Shown here piece by piece: positions 35,701 to 45,490 of a DNA stretch of 64,000 nucleotides. Position 1 is the first letter of the stretch. Each line of letters begins with the position of its first letter. The notes under the pieces are model-generated. The model worked only from the letters and a program-made list of their open reading frames with translations, had not been told where the DNA came from and searched no databases. The stretch comes from Asterias rubens. Lineage: Eukaryota > Echinodermata > Asteroidea > Forcipulatida > Asteriidae. A program made the position numbers and the translations under genes. The stretch lies in NCBI RefSeq assembly GCF_902459465.1, contig NC_047065.1, positions 3,592,309 to 3,656,308 on the forward strand. The letters are read 5' to 3'.

Positions 35701-37297
35701 CAATTATGCTTACCAAAATAACCAGCCAAAATACAATGTCACCTGTACAATTTGTGACTGGTATCCTGCTCCCTTTTGCTTAGCAGAAAATTGTTAAGCA
35801 ATATTTCCCGATTAAGCAGCTCTATAAAATTGGGTCCAAGTGTGACATCCATGGCCTCCAGATCTACAAGTTGTTTTTATTAGTATTTATATTACTGGTA
35901 TTTTTCCTTCTTTATCTTCTCACACTAGAACAATTCTGCAATAGTACAGATGAGTCTGAGCCACGCCTAGTTTGTTTATCGACCAATCGATGCATCCCAA
36001 AGGCGCTGTCATGTGACCGACAGGGCGTGTCTAACTGCGGGGACGAAGATTACAGTGACCAACTCAATGAGCTGACGCCCTCGTTTTGCCCAGGTTAGGT
36101 TTTTGTCCCGGCTGCATGAAATAGCAAGTCTCTATACATTACTGTGACTATCTTTTTTATATACTGAAACATAATTAAGCAAAGCCTTTTACTAGTCAGA
36201 CTCTTGTGACAGAGCACGATAGTTTTATATTTTTCTTTTCAACTTAAAATGTTGTTTGGATGTTAGAAAAGTCCGATCAGTTTATAAGTTTTAATAGGAA
36301 TCAGGAAGTTTCAACCCTGTGTCTGTATAATAACAACAACGCATACCACTTGAGAAAAAGGTTGTTCACACACTAATATAAACCAACGGCTCTTTGGTGT
36401 TTTTCTTTTTAACTTCCAGTGGTGTACGACATCGACTGGATACCCTTCGTTGTAATTGTAGCCTGCATTGCTGGTTTTGTTGTCATTTTTCTCCTCCACT
36501 GGTGTTGCTGGCGTCCAGGTTACATACCCTGGTATTTGGGCCGTTTTCGTCGTACACGATGCTGCGAGTTGGGCGGGTGTTGCACAACGCCCAGTCGCCA
36601 TTTTTGCTCGGGCGTGTGCCCGTGCTGCAACGGCTGCCCCTGCGACACGGCTACAGGGAAAATACCGGTTTCGAGTGGTTGGACTAGGCCCCCTGGGCAT
36701 GTCAATAACAACAAGCTGGGAAGAGAAGGTCATCAGGCTCAACTGAACCCGCGGTCTGAAGGTGGACGTTGTGACGTCAACACCCCGAATAATGTATTTC
36801 TTGTTGTGGATGACGGTCACGGTCCAATCAGAAGCGAAGGCGGGAAAACGAAAACAGCCAGCAGACGACAACCATTTCTACCAGCAGCACACACCAATCA
36901 AGAAAGTCGCAACCAACCAACAAAATTTCCCTCAGAGGATAATCACCCACCACCCAACGTAAATGAAGACCGTAGTGAAAAACCGGTAACGTCCAAAGTT
37001 TTAGCAACAACTAGTCCATCTGGACCTGTGTACGGAAAAGGTGCAGAATCCAACCCACGTGGAATTAGGTCATCTAATTTGTTCACGAAAAAGAGAGTCA
37101 ACCCAACTTTTGAACCGATGAGATCAGCAAAAATGAGCCCGGCTAGGTCTGAGCTTCAACGGGATCCGTTGGGCGCCGGGCCGAGAGGAGAGTTCTTCCC
37201 CCAGGGTAGCAGACGGCTAACCCCCGACGAGGAAAAACAGACAGACAACCATTTCCCGGTTTATTCCGATGGAGGCCATGTCAGGGAAGGCAGATAA
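32794..37297 (+). CDS. CUB-LDLa single-pass membrane protein with Cys-rich cytoplasmic segment, 532 aa
   Basis: Exons 32794-32935, 34099-34300, 34874-35085, 35929-36093 and 36420-37297 join in frame (1599 nt). The order is: signal peptide (about 1-31, hydrophobic VWMVICIVWSIILVL), one CUB domain across exons 2-3 (about 58-185; C58, GKILASH, FNVTILCVYVIS, VMLDFRWFDV, VTFYDGP, LNATCGS), one LDL-receptor class A domain (189-239) with six Cys and the calcium-site pattern NCGDEDYSD, TM helix about 250-270, then about 45 cytoplasmic residues holding some twelve Cys (CCW, RCC, GCC, CPCC, GCPC), and a long polar Pro/Ser/Arg/Lys-rich tail that looks disordered. The layout recalls NETO or LRP3/LRP12 proteins in shortened form; binding partner unknown. 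The start was chosen at ATG 32794 because the frame then opens directly with the signal peptide. Confidence 0.85.
32957..33332. mobile_element. MITE 'GGACACTATTGGTAATT' family (copy 3, variant ends)
   Basis: Same internal blocks as copy 1 (gagaaacggctccctctgaag, tttgttattttatgcatatgttgagatac), but the ends read AAGGGAAGGTACACGTTTGG and ...GTACCTTCCCTTT, so this is a subfamily with diverged termini. It lies in intron 1 of the CUB-LDLa gene. Confidence 0.85.
33374..33665. mobile_element. Palindromic element with internal tRNA-like cargo
   Basis: The arms (ataCACCGATGTGTACTAGTGC ... agtactttccctagctc and gactcgggaaagtactgagtac ... gtcggtgtactgtagg) are those of the family at 12772-12926. Between them lie about 150 bp with mirrored tRNA-like parts: gtgggaacccacgacctttgcaaaa and ggcaaagttcgtgggttcgaatccc, the latter with a good B-box. 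Confidence 0.75.
34308..34450. mobile_element. Foldback MITE related to 5252-5380
   Basis: The left part aaggctgtgtcaccgaattagcggctacagctaaacggctacggctaga and the right part tagccgctatagatgtagccgctcattcgaatacggtc are inverted. Located in intron 2 of the CUB-LDLa gene, starting within 10 bp of the donor. Confidence 0.65.
35648..35838. repeat. Foldback repeat with 'AAAATTGGGTCC' end
   Basis: The sequence ggcccaattccaaagagctgcttcagcacaaa ... gcttagcagaaaattgttaagc ... gcagctctataaaattgggtcc gives inverted ends of the same family as 16783-16962 and 38380-38588. A partial copy is at 34760-34860. Located in an intron of the CUB-LDLa gene. Confidence 0.75.
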
Positions 37298-37552
37298 TTA
37301 TTAACTGAATTTTAATTTTAAACACGCACTCAATTTATATTACGCGTTAAACGATGACGAATAATTAAGAACAATCGAACCATGTAGGTTTTCTACACTC
37401 TGAAAATTTCCAGTTCTGGGCCCCTTATAGCGAGCAAAAACGTGAAGGTGAATGTCAAAGTGTGTAAAAATCTCACGTATTATAACGTGAAGTTACCATT
37501 TCTCACGTCATGTACGTACGTGCAGACGTTATACGTGAGCATGAAATAATTT

Positions 37553-37939
37553 AAAGGCAGTGGACACTATTGTATTGGTAATTACTCAAAATAATTATTA
37601 GCATTAAACCTTTCTTGGTGACGAGTAATGGGGAATGGTTGATGGTATAAAACATTGTAAAAAGTGGCTCCCTCTGAAGTGCCACAGTTTTCGAGAAGGA
37701 AGTAATTTTCCACGAATTTGATTTCGAGACCTCAGATTTAGAACTTGAGGTCTCGAAATCAACCATCTAAACGCACACAACTTCGTGTGACAAGGGTGTT
37801 TTTTCTTTCATTATTATCTCGCAACTTCGATGACCGATTGAGCTCAAATTTTCACAGGTTTGTTATTTTATGCATATGTTGAGATACACCAACTGTGAAG
37901 GCTAGTTTTTGGCAATTACCAATAGTGTCCACTGCCTTT
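37553..37939. mobile_element. MITE 'GGACACTATTGGTAATT' family (copy 4)
   Basis: Full-length copy with ends AAAGGCAGTGGACACTATTG and, inverted, caatagtgtccactgccttt, flanked on each side by TTAA-type bases. It contains the inner hairpin around tttcgagacctcagatttag / gaacttgaggtctcgaaatc. Confidence 0.9.
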
Positions 37940-38379
37940 AAGGCCAAAGTGGTGGCGTCATCTAGGAACGACACAATTTTCCGACGTTCACGTTCACGTT
38001 TTTGCTCGCGTAACGTGCAGCTTAACCTCCTAAATAATTCCCTTGTATTTTAATTGGAGTACCACTTTCATTAAATTGGCAGGTTTGTTTTGCCTATAAT
38101 ACCTTCAGTGAAAAGCTTCTAACTATCTCGAACGTAAAGAAGAGGCTATACTTTTAAAAGATTGTAGATATGTTGGGGTCAAATCGTCCCCAAATCGGAC
38201 CTACATCTGTTATAGTATATTTGTGTTTCATTGTTTGTTTTAGAGATTGACCTACTTATGTATGTAGTTTGTTTACTATCTGAGGGAGGGGGGGGGGGGC
38301 GTAAACGCTACGTTGCTAGAGCGTTTTCGTTCGCATGAGGAACTATGCAGTATTTGGGCTCACGCGAGTTCGATGAGTC

Positions 38380-38588
38380 CAGGACCCAATTTTTAAGAGT
38401 TGTTGCTAACGTGCTCAAGAAGAAAATACTGCTTATTAATTTTCTGCTAAGCAGATTAATGAGCAGGATACCAGTTACCATGCGACATGGCAGTTTGGCC
38501 GGTAACATTATTCTGCTGGTAAGCAACATTTTATTGTGCTTTAATAGCTACTTTTAGTGCTCTAAGCAGCTCTATGAAATTGGGCGCT
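38380..38588. repeat. Foldback repeat with 'GCTCTATGAAATTGGGC' end
   Basis: It begins ggacccaatttttaagag and ends aagcagctctatgaaattgggc; inside are ctgctaagcagattaatgagcaggataccag and the reversed cagctact. Same family as 16783-16962 and 35648-35838. Confidence 0.7.
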
Positions 38589-38898
38589 CCTCTTAACGTG
38601 TTGCGGGGAGGGGGAGGGGGTATGGACGCCCATAGATTCCTGTGTTCGCCTAAAAACTATCGGGGAAATCAATTATTGCATTTTGAAGAGCGCTCTTACA
38701 TTGCTATTATTGTGGAAATATTAGTTGGTAATTAGGCAAAGCGCCAACGTTTAACATTTAGGTTCTAATAGGCGTTACCCGCTACAAAATTAACTTCGCA
38801 GTTTAGACAATGTTTAGGTGTACAGAAAGCTAGTGGTGAATTCATAAAGAGTGCAGCCAATAAAAACTCTATAACGAGTTAACAATAATTTTTATTAA

Positions 38899-39606
38899 CC
38901 CTCTAGTCCCTGCACCGCCCAATTTTTCAAGATTCTTGCAGTAAACAACTGGAATCGTAGTTCAATTTTTAAAAGATAGCTTAATATTTTTGCACAATTT
39001 TTTACCCTTTCGGTAATGTTTGTATAAAAGTACAAGCTCCCATTGGGAACAATAATCGGCTCTCGAATATTTTTTGTAAGGATAAAATGGACACAATAGC
39101 TTTTCAAGGCTTTTATCTGACTCAATGCTCAAACTAATTAAATGCGAAGGCGTTAGTTTTCGACAATATCAATATTAATGATGAATAAATACAGTTTCCT
39201 TTGTGTTTACTAATTGGTATGAGCTAAATTATTTCATCGTCATTAGCTTCGATGAAATAATTTAGCTCATACCAATTAGTAAACACAACGGAAACTGTAT
39301 TTATTCATCATTAATGATGATATTGTCGAAAAATAACGCCTTCGCATTTAATTAGTATGAGCATTGAGCCAGATAAAAGCCTTGAAAAGCTATTGTGTCC
39401 ATTTTATCCTTACAAAAAAATATTCGAGAGCCGATTATTGTTCCCAATGGGAGCTTGTACTTTTATACAAACATTACCGAAAGGGTAAAAAATTGTGCAT
39501 AAATATTAAGCTATCTGTTAAAAATTGAACTACGATTCCAGTTGTTTACCGCAAGAATCTTGAAAAATTGGTTTTCAGAAACTCGGGCGGTGCAGTGACT
39601 AGAGGG
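38899..39606. mobile_element. piggyBac-like palindromic MITE, nearly complete inverted repeat
   Basis: TTAA at 38895-38898 and 39607-39610 flank ends CCCTCTAGTCCCTGCACCGC and (inverted) CCCTCTAGTCACTGCACCGC. The two arms, about 340-350 bp each, pair almost throughout and meet at 39239/39250 around a 10-bp loop. TTAA duplication and CCCT-type ends are hallmarks of piggyBac elements; no transposase is present. Confidence 0.9.
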
Positions 39607-39773
39607 TTAACAAATCTTCCTGCGCGGACATAAATTGCCCCGGATCTTAGGCAATATAACAAAAAACGCGACCTTTTGAAAAGAAATTTTCACGGATTAG
39701 TTTTATTCAGTATATCTGTATTTGTGTATGTTTTAAACGAGCAAGCGATTAAAAAATATAATACTTTCCCTTC

Positions 39774-40303
39774 AAAGGAGTATTACAGTTCTGGTAAGAA
39801 AATAATCGCGAAGATCACAGATTTACAGAAAACTTTACACGGTCTAATGATGATAGTCAATTATGGTGCCAGTCATTCGGTAGTCTCCGTCCAACAAGCC
39901 CGCTTCTAGGAGACCTCCCCACTTTATAATCTATTAAGTTTTCTCTCCTTTGATGTTATATTTTGTCATTTTAAATGATTGAAGGGGGATAAATTGAACT
40001 AACTAACTAAAACAAAATAGTAGAAAAAATCCCTTGAAGTGTTTCTGCCTGAAATGTCATACTTGATGAGAAATAAATTATTTAATTTCGCGTTTGGAGT
40101 TTATCGCTCAGTGAGCCTTTCATTCCCTTTTTTTTGTATCGATGTCATGCAAAATGTGCAGTCGGTTTTTCACTTCTTTCTCGTGACCCAGATTGCCAAA
40201 CGATTTCAAACTTCTACAGGTTTGTCAGCATATATGGTGGATTACTAATATGCCATCAACTGTTTTCTGTTAGCAAAACCAATTCTGTAATGTTCCTTTA
40301 ATG
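39774..40303. mobile_element. TIR element related to 3484-3842, with extra internal insertion
   Basis: The ends AAAGGAGTATTACAGTTCTG and ccaattctgtaatgttccttta match the family at 3484-3842. Compared with that copy it carries about 150 extra bp at roughly 39867-40018 and a short extra piece near 40187-40215. Confidence 0.75.
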
Positions 40304-41705
40304 GTACATTAATACCGTAGAGCCCGTTGTCAGTTCATATAAATCTATATAAACTACATAACAAATATTTAATTAAACACCTAGACAAAAATGTTAAGAG
40401 ATTAAAAATTATTAAATTAACACTTTTCGAGTATCTGTTGAGGAAATTAGCGAAGCAATAGATGAATAATTGTTTTTTTATTTTTTGTATATACATAGGC
40501 CTCTGATGATACCATTATTATGGCTGAAATGTTGAATCAGTTTTGATGTTATTTTTCTCAGTTTTTCATGACTGTAACCATGGCAACCCTTTATTTTTTA
40601 TACCTTGGGACCCTGGCTCACTATTGCGAACCATCATGTGCATCGTTTATCAACTGTAAAGCCACTTAATTTTGAAAAGGCGGGTCTGAAGTATCACGCG
40701 ACTATCTTACTGCATCAATGTAGACACTAGAGCTAACACAGGCTGGATTGTGGTTGCTCTTTGTAATCATATTGACAAATTCTATCAATGACATCATTTT
40801 GAAGTCGTTAGTGTTGTACTCTTTTAGTTCAAGTATAGATTAAAATGTGATGTGGTCATCGCAGTACATGTTATGGGATTCAATATGGCCGCTAAAGCTG
40901 GTGGAACGTTGTTCTAAAAATAATAATACACCTAAAATGTTCGTGATGATAATATTTTGATGGATAATTCAACACTACATAAGTGTGCTATGAATGAGAA
41001 GTGTACTGACATTTAGGTTGTCTGGGCACTATGTGAAGACTTATTATATAGACTACCAAGCCCCATTAGTCTGCCGGTGACATAACTTATGTTCAAGTCA
41101 CCAGGTATCAAGTTTTTGAAAGCAACGCGCCGCAACACACCACTCTCGTAATGGTGCCGTAAATAACCCAATTGGCATAATCTGCTCCAAGGATGAGCAC
41201 GCATCCTCTACTTCTTATTAACCTCTAGGGATTGGTAAAGCGTTGGATTTTGTGTTCGTGGTATGCTTCAGTGGGTGCAGGTTATGATTATTTTAACTTG
41301 TGAGAAATATAAAAACAAAAGGTGTTTATAAGTGTTCGATAAAACAAAGAATGTCTGTCTACGAAAGTCAAATGTCATACAGTAATACCAACGTATACTA
41401 CATGTATAGAAAGTACGCTCTAATTATGCCATGAAAAACCTTAACATTAACAACTATTAAGCATTTACAAATCAACACAAAGCAGACGAAAAAGGTAATT
41501 TAAAAAGTGCAAGTTTTCGAACAAAAGAATTCCCCTCAAAAGCACCATTTGTCGACTATATACTTGACGATATTAACAGGTACTCGTCCTCAACTTCATT
41601 ATGTTGGGCACCAGACAATATCGGCCTCCAGTCATAAAAATGGTCCTTGTAAGAACTTGGCTCAAGATGACATCAAAGTCGATGCTAACTTTAGCTTTAA
41701 TACCC

Positions 41706-41830
41706 CTACTGTAACACCGATTTGTGTTGTTAGCACTGTCTCAGTACTTTCCCGAGTCATGTAAAAACAAATCAGTATGCTGAGATTCGAAGCCACGACC
41801 TTTGCAACAGCAAAGAACCAATTAGCACAA
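41706..41830. repeat. Left arm of 'AGTACTTTCCCGAGCTC' family with tRNA-like tail
   Basis: The sequence tacccctactgtaacaccgatttgtgttgttagcactgtctcagtactttcccgagtc matches the family arm. It is followed by cgaagccacgacctttgcaaca, the same tRNA-like cargo found at 33374-33665. The right arm is missing. Confidence 0.65.
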
Positions 41831-41844
41831 CTCAACTCTCACAT

Positions 41845-41925
41845 AATGGCCGCGGCCGGGAATCGAACCGGGGTCACCTTGGTGAGAGGCGAGCACTTAA
41901 TACGCACAAGCCAACCATCCAACCA
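41845..41925 (-). repeat. tRNA-Glu-like sequence (SINE head or pseudogene)
   Basis: On the minus strand the stretch reads GGCTTGTGCGTATTAAGTGC, then CGCCTCTCACCAAGGTGACC, then the B-box CCGGTTCGATTCCCGG. The CTCTCACC segment with CTC in the anticodon position resembles tRNA-Glu. The outer stem is poor, so a functional gene is unlikely. Confidence 0.45.
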
Positions 41926-42457
41926 TGCAACCCAAATGTGCTTCTAATGTATATTTACATGTCTGTATACAAAAATTGACGTTCTAACCGAATGAAGCAA
42001 ACATTCTACAACAGCCATTAATAATTAAAACAACAGTTAATTACGAAATATTACTATTATTACTATTATTACAATTATTCATTTTTGTTCAAGGATTTAC
42101 CTGAAATGGATAGAACACCCCCCCCCCCCCCCCATCTCTCTCTCCTTCATACGGTGGCGCAAAGTGCCCTAAGGTGATCATCACAAGTTCAACCTATCGT
42201 CGTAGATTCTGCCGAACCGAACAAAATGCCGAACCGAAAATAATAACATGTCTCCCTTATAGAGAGTAGTGTCGCCCAGAGGGTCCTCGTTCAAGCAAAC
42301 ACCTCTTGGCAGATGTTTCAAACATCATGTATAGTCTCTAGACTGACAGTCTAGAAACAACCAGATTAAAGTAATAATGTAAATGCTTTTGTTTCCTACT
42401 GGCTTTTTGATGTAGTTTGAGCTTTACGTTGTGAATTAACTGTAGTGCTCAGATTAT

Positions 42458-45211
42458 TTACAGAAGCCGCGGACAGCAGAAAACCTGACTAAAGTCATAT
42501 GGCCTCGGGGTGTGTGCCACAATGTCTTCATAGCACTCATCTACGTGCCCTGTATAAAGACCACATCCGTCACTGAACAGTTTGGCGTCGCGGTTGGGCT
42601 CTGAAAAATAAGGCCAGACTTCCTTGGAGTAGTCGGCTTGGTTCAAGGGTGGCCGGTACCCTTGCAGATATGCTTCTTTCAACTCAGCAAGGCTACATAG
42701 GTGAGCTTGCAGAGCAGAGCAAGCACTCACCATCCCATCACGGTCTTCTTTAGCGTACAGCTCTTCTGTGATGAAGGGGTCTCGAGGGCTGATGAGCCCG
42801 GGGCAGCACATGGCAGGAGAAGAACGCTCAGGAGAAGAGATCTTTCCACTCAATATTGGGCAGCAGACTACTCGACCCAAGTAATTGGGATTTGGTTTGT
42901 TTGCCACAATGCCCTCATAGCACTCGTCACCTGAGTATCCACCGCAACCATCGTTGAACAGTTGAGCATCGCGTCCGGGTACCGAGAAATAAAGCCATTG
43001 CCTGTATGGTTGTCGATAGCCTCTCAAGTATGCCTCCTTCAACTCTGCCAGTGTACAGGGGTGAGCGTCTAATGCGGAGCAAGCCTCTCCCTGCCCATCA
43101 CGGTCAGCCTGGTCGTAGTACTGGCTCGTAATAATTGGATCTGTGTCGAGCCTTTGCGAGTGATAGGTCAGTCCAGTCGCGTTCACCAGGATCTTGCTAT
43201 CAGGTACAGAGTACCAGAAGCTGGTAGCAAAAGGTACATGTATGTCTCGGTAGAAGCCAGTCTCATAGACTAGATGTATCTCCCATGGTTGACACAGGTG
43301 CTGGTTGGCTCTTTGACACTCAGACCAAGCAGAGACGTGCAAATCTGTGAGACGGGCTGTAGCTGTTGAAGATATAGAGAAGAATGTAACTGTTTTTAAA
43401 TACCGCATCCACCAAGTGAGTAAAAAGCTACAATTAATATTGGAAATAACACAAAATACATCATAACATACCTCGTATATGGTTTCGGATTAGCTTGAGC
43501 TGTGTCATAAACATCGGCTGCAAAAATCGAAGGAAATAAAACGAAATATTAGTGATTGAGATATACACAAACTCGTACTCAAGCCAACTTTTTTCCTTGA
43601 ATTCTGCACTCCTAGCAACTTGTACTCCAACCGTCTCGTACGCCACGTAATCGTACTCTAAAAGTCTTTACTTCAAACTCGTCCAACCATCTCGTACTCT
43701 AACCAAATCGTCCAACCAGCTCGTACCCCTACCAACTCGTCCAACCAGCCCATACTCCAACCAACTCGTCCAAACAGCTTGTGCTCCAACCAACTCGTCC
43801 AACCAGCTCGTGCCCCAACCAACTCGTCCAACCAGGTCCTACTCTAACCGACTCGTCCAGCCAGCTCGTACCCCAACCAACTCGTCCAACCAGTAGGTAC
43901 AACTGCCAACTCGTGTTTGAATGTATGTATGTATGTAAACAAATTTACCCAATTGTTGAGCCATGACAACGCAATGATGACTTTAATAAGGGAATAAAAG
44001 GGTAGCGACGAGTTCTTAATACACGGCCATTTAAAGCCGACAGGGTCGAATTGCCGTGGGCCTTTAGCGCACGGCAACGACCCTGCAAGGTTTGTAAACG
44101 GACGTTTAAGAACGAGTGACTACTCTTTTACTCCCATTCATGAATGCCCTTTTGTTAAAAAACGTTAAAAAAAAATACAATTACACTTTGACAGTTGAAA
44201 ATTCGAGGTTTAAAATATTTTTTTCAAAAACTTTGTGAAGAGTCTGTTGCGCGTGGGTTGTGTGTACGCGCGCGCGCTTAGAAATAGATTACGCGCGCGC
44301 TTAGATCTAGATTACGCGCTGTTACTAATAGCTTTACATTGCGTTCCGCGTGATAATCTTGGGCGCCTGACACGCAGAAGCCAGCCGGTTATAAACACTG
44401 GTCATTATCAACCGTTTAAACACCCCCACGTGACGCGCTCTCCACCAAGAGGAGTAGTCTAGGGGTATTTATGAAGAGTGATTCAAGCATGATGGGCCTA
44501 TAGATAACACGGGAACATTGAATCAATGACATTGATTCAATGTTGTTGATATTTGGTTAGCATGGTTATTTGGGGGTTTCTGCTCAACGTTAAATAAACG
44601 TTAATTTAAGCTTAGCAAGGTTAATGATAGATTCTGGTTTACTAGAAAAGTGAAAGATTTGGTTTTAATGGTAGGTTCGTTTTCGGATGATAAATCATTT
44701 TTTTTTGGTTTGGTGATTGTTCCTACTAAACAGTTTAGCGAAAATTATGGATGCATTACAAACGCTTCCGTATACTTATAGTTTTGCACATCTTTGTGAT
44801 CAAGTGATTTCATAAATAAGACATAAATATAATTATGTCAAATGCCAAACTACTGATCGCTGTAGCAAAACTGCACAATGTCTACCTTACCTCTTCTGGT
44901 CCATAATAGTAGCTACCGTTCCACTCCACCAAAGCCGGCGGGTACTGCGACGCTGTAGCCCCGTTCAGCTCACACACCTTATCCCGCTCGGAGTAGTTGA
45001 TGGAGAAACATCGAGTATCAGACAGACACAAATTGCCGCAACTGATCACCGAAATACCCGCCAAGGTCCGGTATCCGTACCCGTGTAGGATCAGGTCGGC
45101 TATGCCACTGAAATACAGGCTACGAGAGGTACCGGTGGTTGCGTTTTGACAGAGCTTGTCTGCCCCGACTGAAAGCAAATAAATGGCCGTCAAAAATAGA
45201 ACACGTACCAT
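42458..45211 (-). CDS. Secreted PAN/Apple protein with three Cys-rich repeat modules, 423 aa (copy A)
   Basis: Exons: 45211-44891, 43517-43472, 43362-42458; 1272 nt in frame. Residues 1-17 are a signal peptide (MVRVLFLTAIYLLSVGA). Residues 18-107 form a PAN/Apple-like domain (ISCGNLCLSDTRCFSINY ... KVCELNGA ... YYYG). A 46-nt linker exon follows. The large last exon encodes three repeats of an unrecognised module: 138-190 (truncated, lacks the later Cys), about 205-310 and 325-423. Its pattern is CSALxAHLCTLAELKEAY, then YFSxPxRDAxLFxDGCG, DECYEGIVA and VxCCP; spacers carry DPxIT and DRDG. No TM helix follows, so secretion is inferred. PAN domains bind protein or sugar; the repeat's role is unknown, and a lectin-like adhesive or immune role is only a guess. 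The paralogue at 52773-56039 has the same exon structure. Confidence 0.85.
43676..43905. repeat. 29-bp minisatellite in intron 1 of copy A
   Basis: About eight units close to CAACTCGTCCAACCAGCTCG followed by TACCCCAAC, with substitutions between units. The paralogous intron of copy B (53779-55718) lacks it. Confidence 0.85.
43985..44340. repeat. Dispersed repeat related to 4094-4440
   Basis: Shared features are CGACCCTGCAAGGTTT, GTTTAAGAACGAG, the A-rich middle and a GCGCGCGC-rich end with ATTACGCGC. Located in intron 1 of copy A. Confidence 0.5.
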
Positions 45212-45490
45212 CTCGCAATATTATTGAGTATGCGCGTGCAAAATTGGTATCACGCGTTCAGATTGTATCTTGAATTTGTCAAATAATTGTGCACCAAATC
45301 GCACAAATTTCTCCAATTCACAAATATTTTTTCGGAATCGACATTTCACGTAACACCTTTCAGAGCACGAGTTGAAATAACAAACGCTGTGACAATGCGG
45401 CGGTAGCTTTTGAAGCAACACGCCCAAAGAAATATGAATTACACGCTCTTCTCATATACGTTTTGAAGGCACCAGTCGAACCGCCCACTC
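45212..45490 (-). promoter_or_regulatory. Conserved upstream region of copy A
   Basis: The stretch 45365-45485 closely matches 56205-56335 upstream of copy B, including gcggcggtagcttttgaagc, aacacgcccaaagaaatatg, aattacacgctcttctcata and ggcaccagtcgaaccg. It lies 150-280 bp before the ATG, so a shared promoter or 5' UTR exon is likely (inference from position and conservation). Confidence 0.6.

Larger units (their letters stand above)
37298..42457. other. Intergenic region rich in foldback elements
   Basis: No gene was recognised. Contents: a MITE copy (37553-37939), a foldback repeat (38380-38588), a large palindromic TTAA-flanked element (38899-39606), a TIR element (39774-40303), then the stretch 40330-42457, which is the 3' flank of the first PAN-repeat gene and is matched by 50300-52772. 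A tRNA-like stretch lies at 41845-41925. Confidence 0.6.

Noticed and set aside
36311..36871. 186-codon minus-strand open frame
   Set aside because: It is the antisense shadow of the Cys-rich last exon of the CUB-LDLa gene; the plus-strand frame has TM and splice support.
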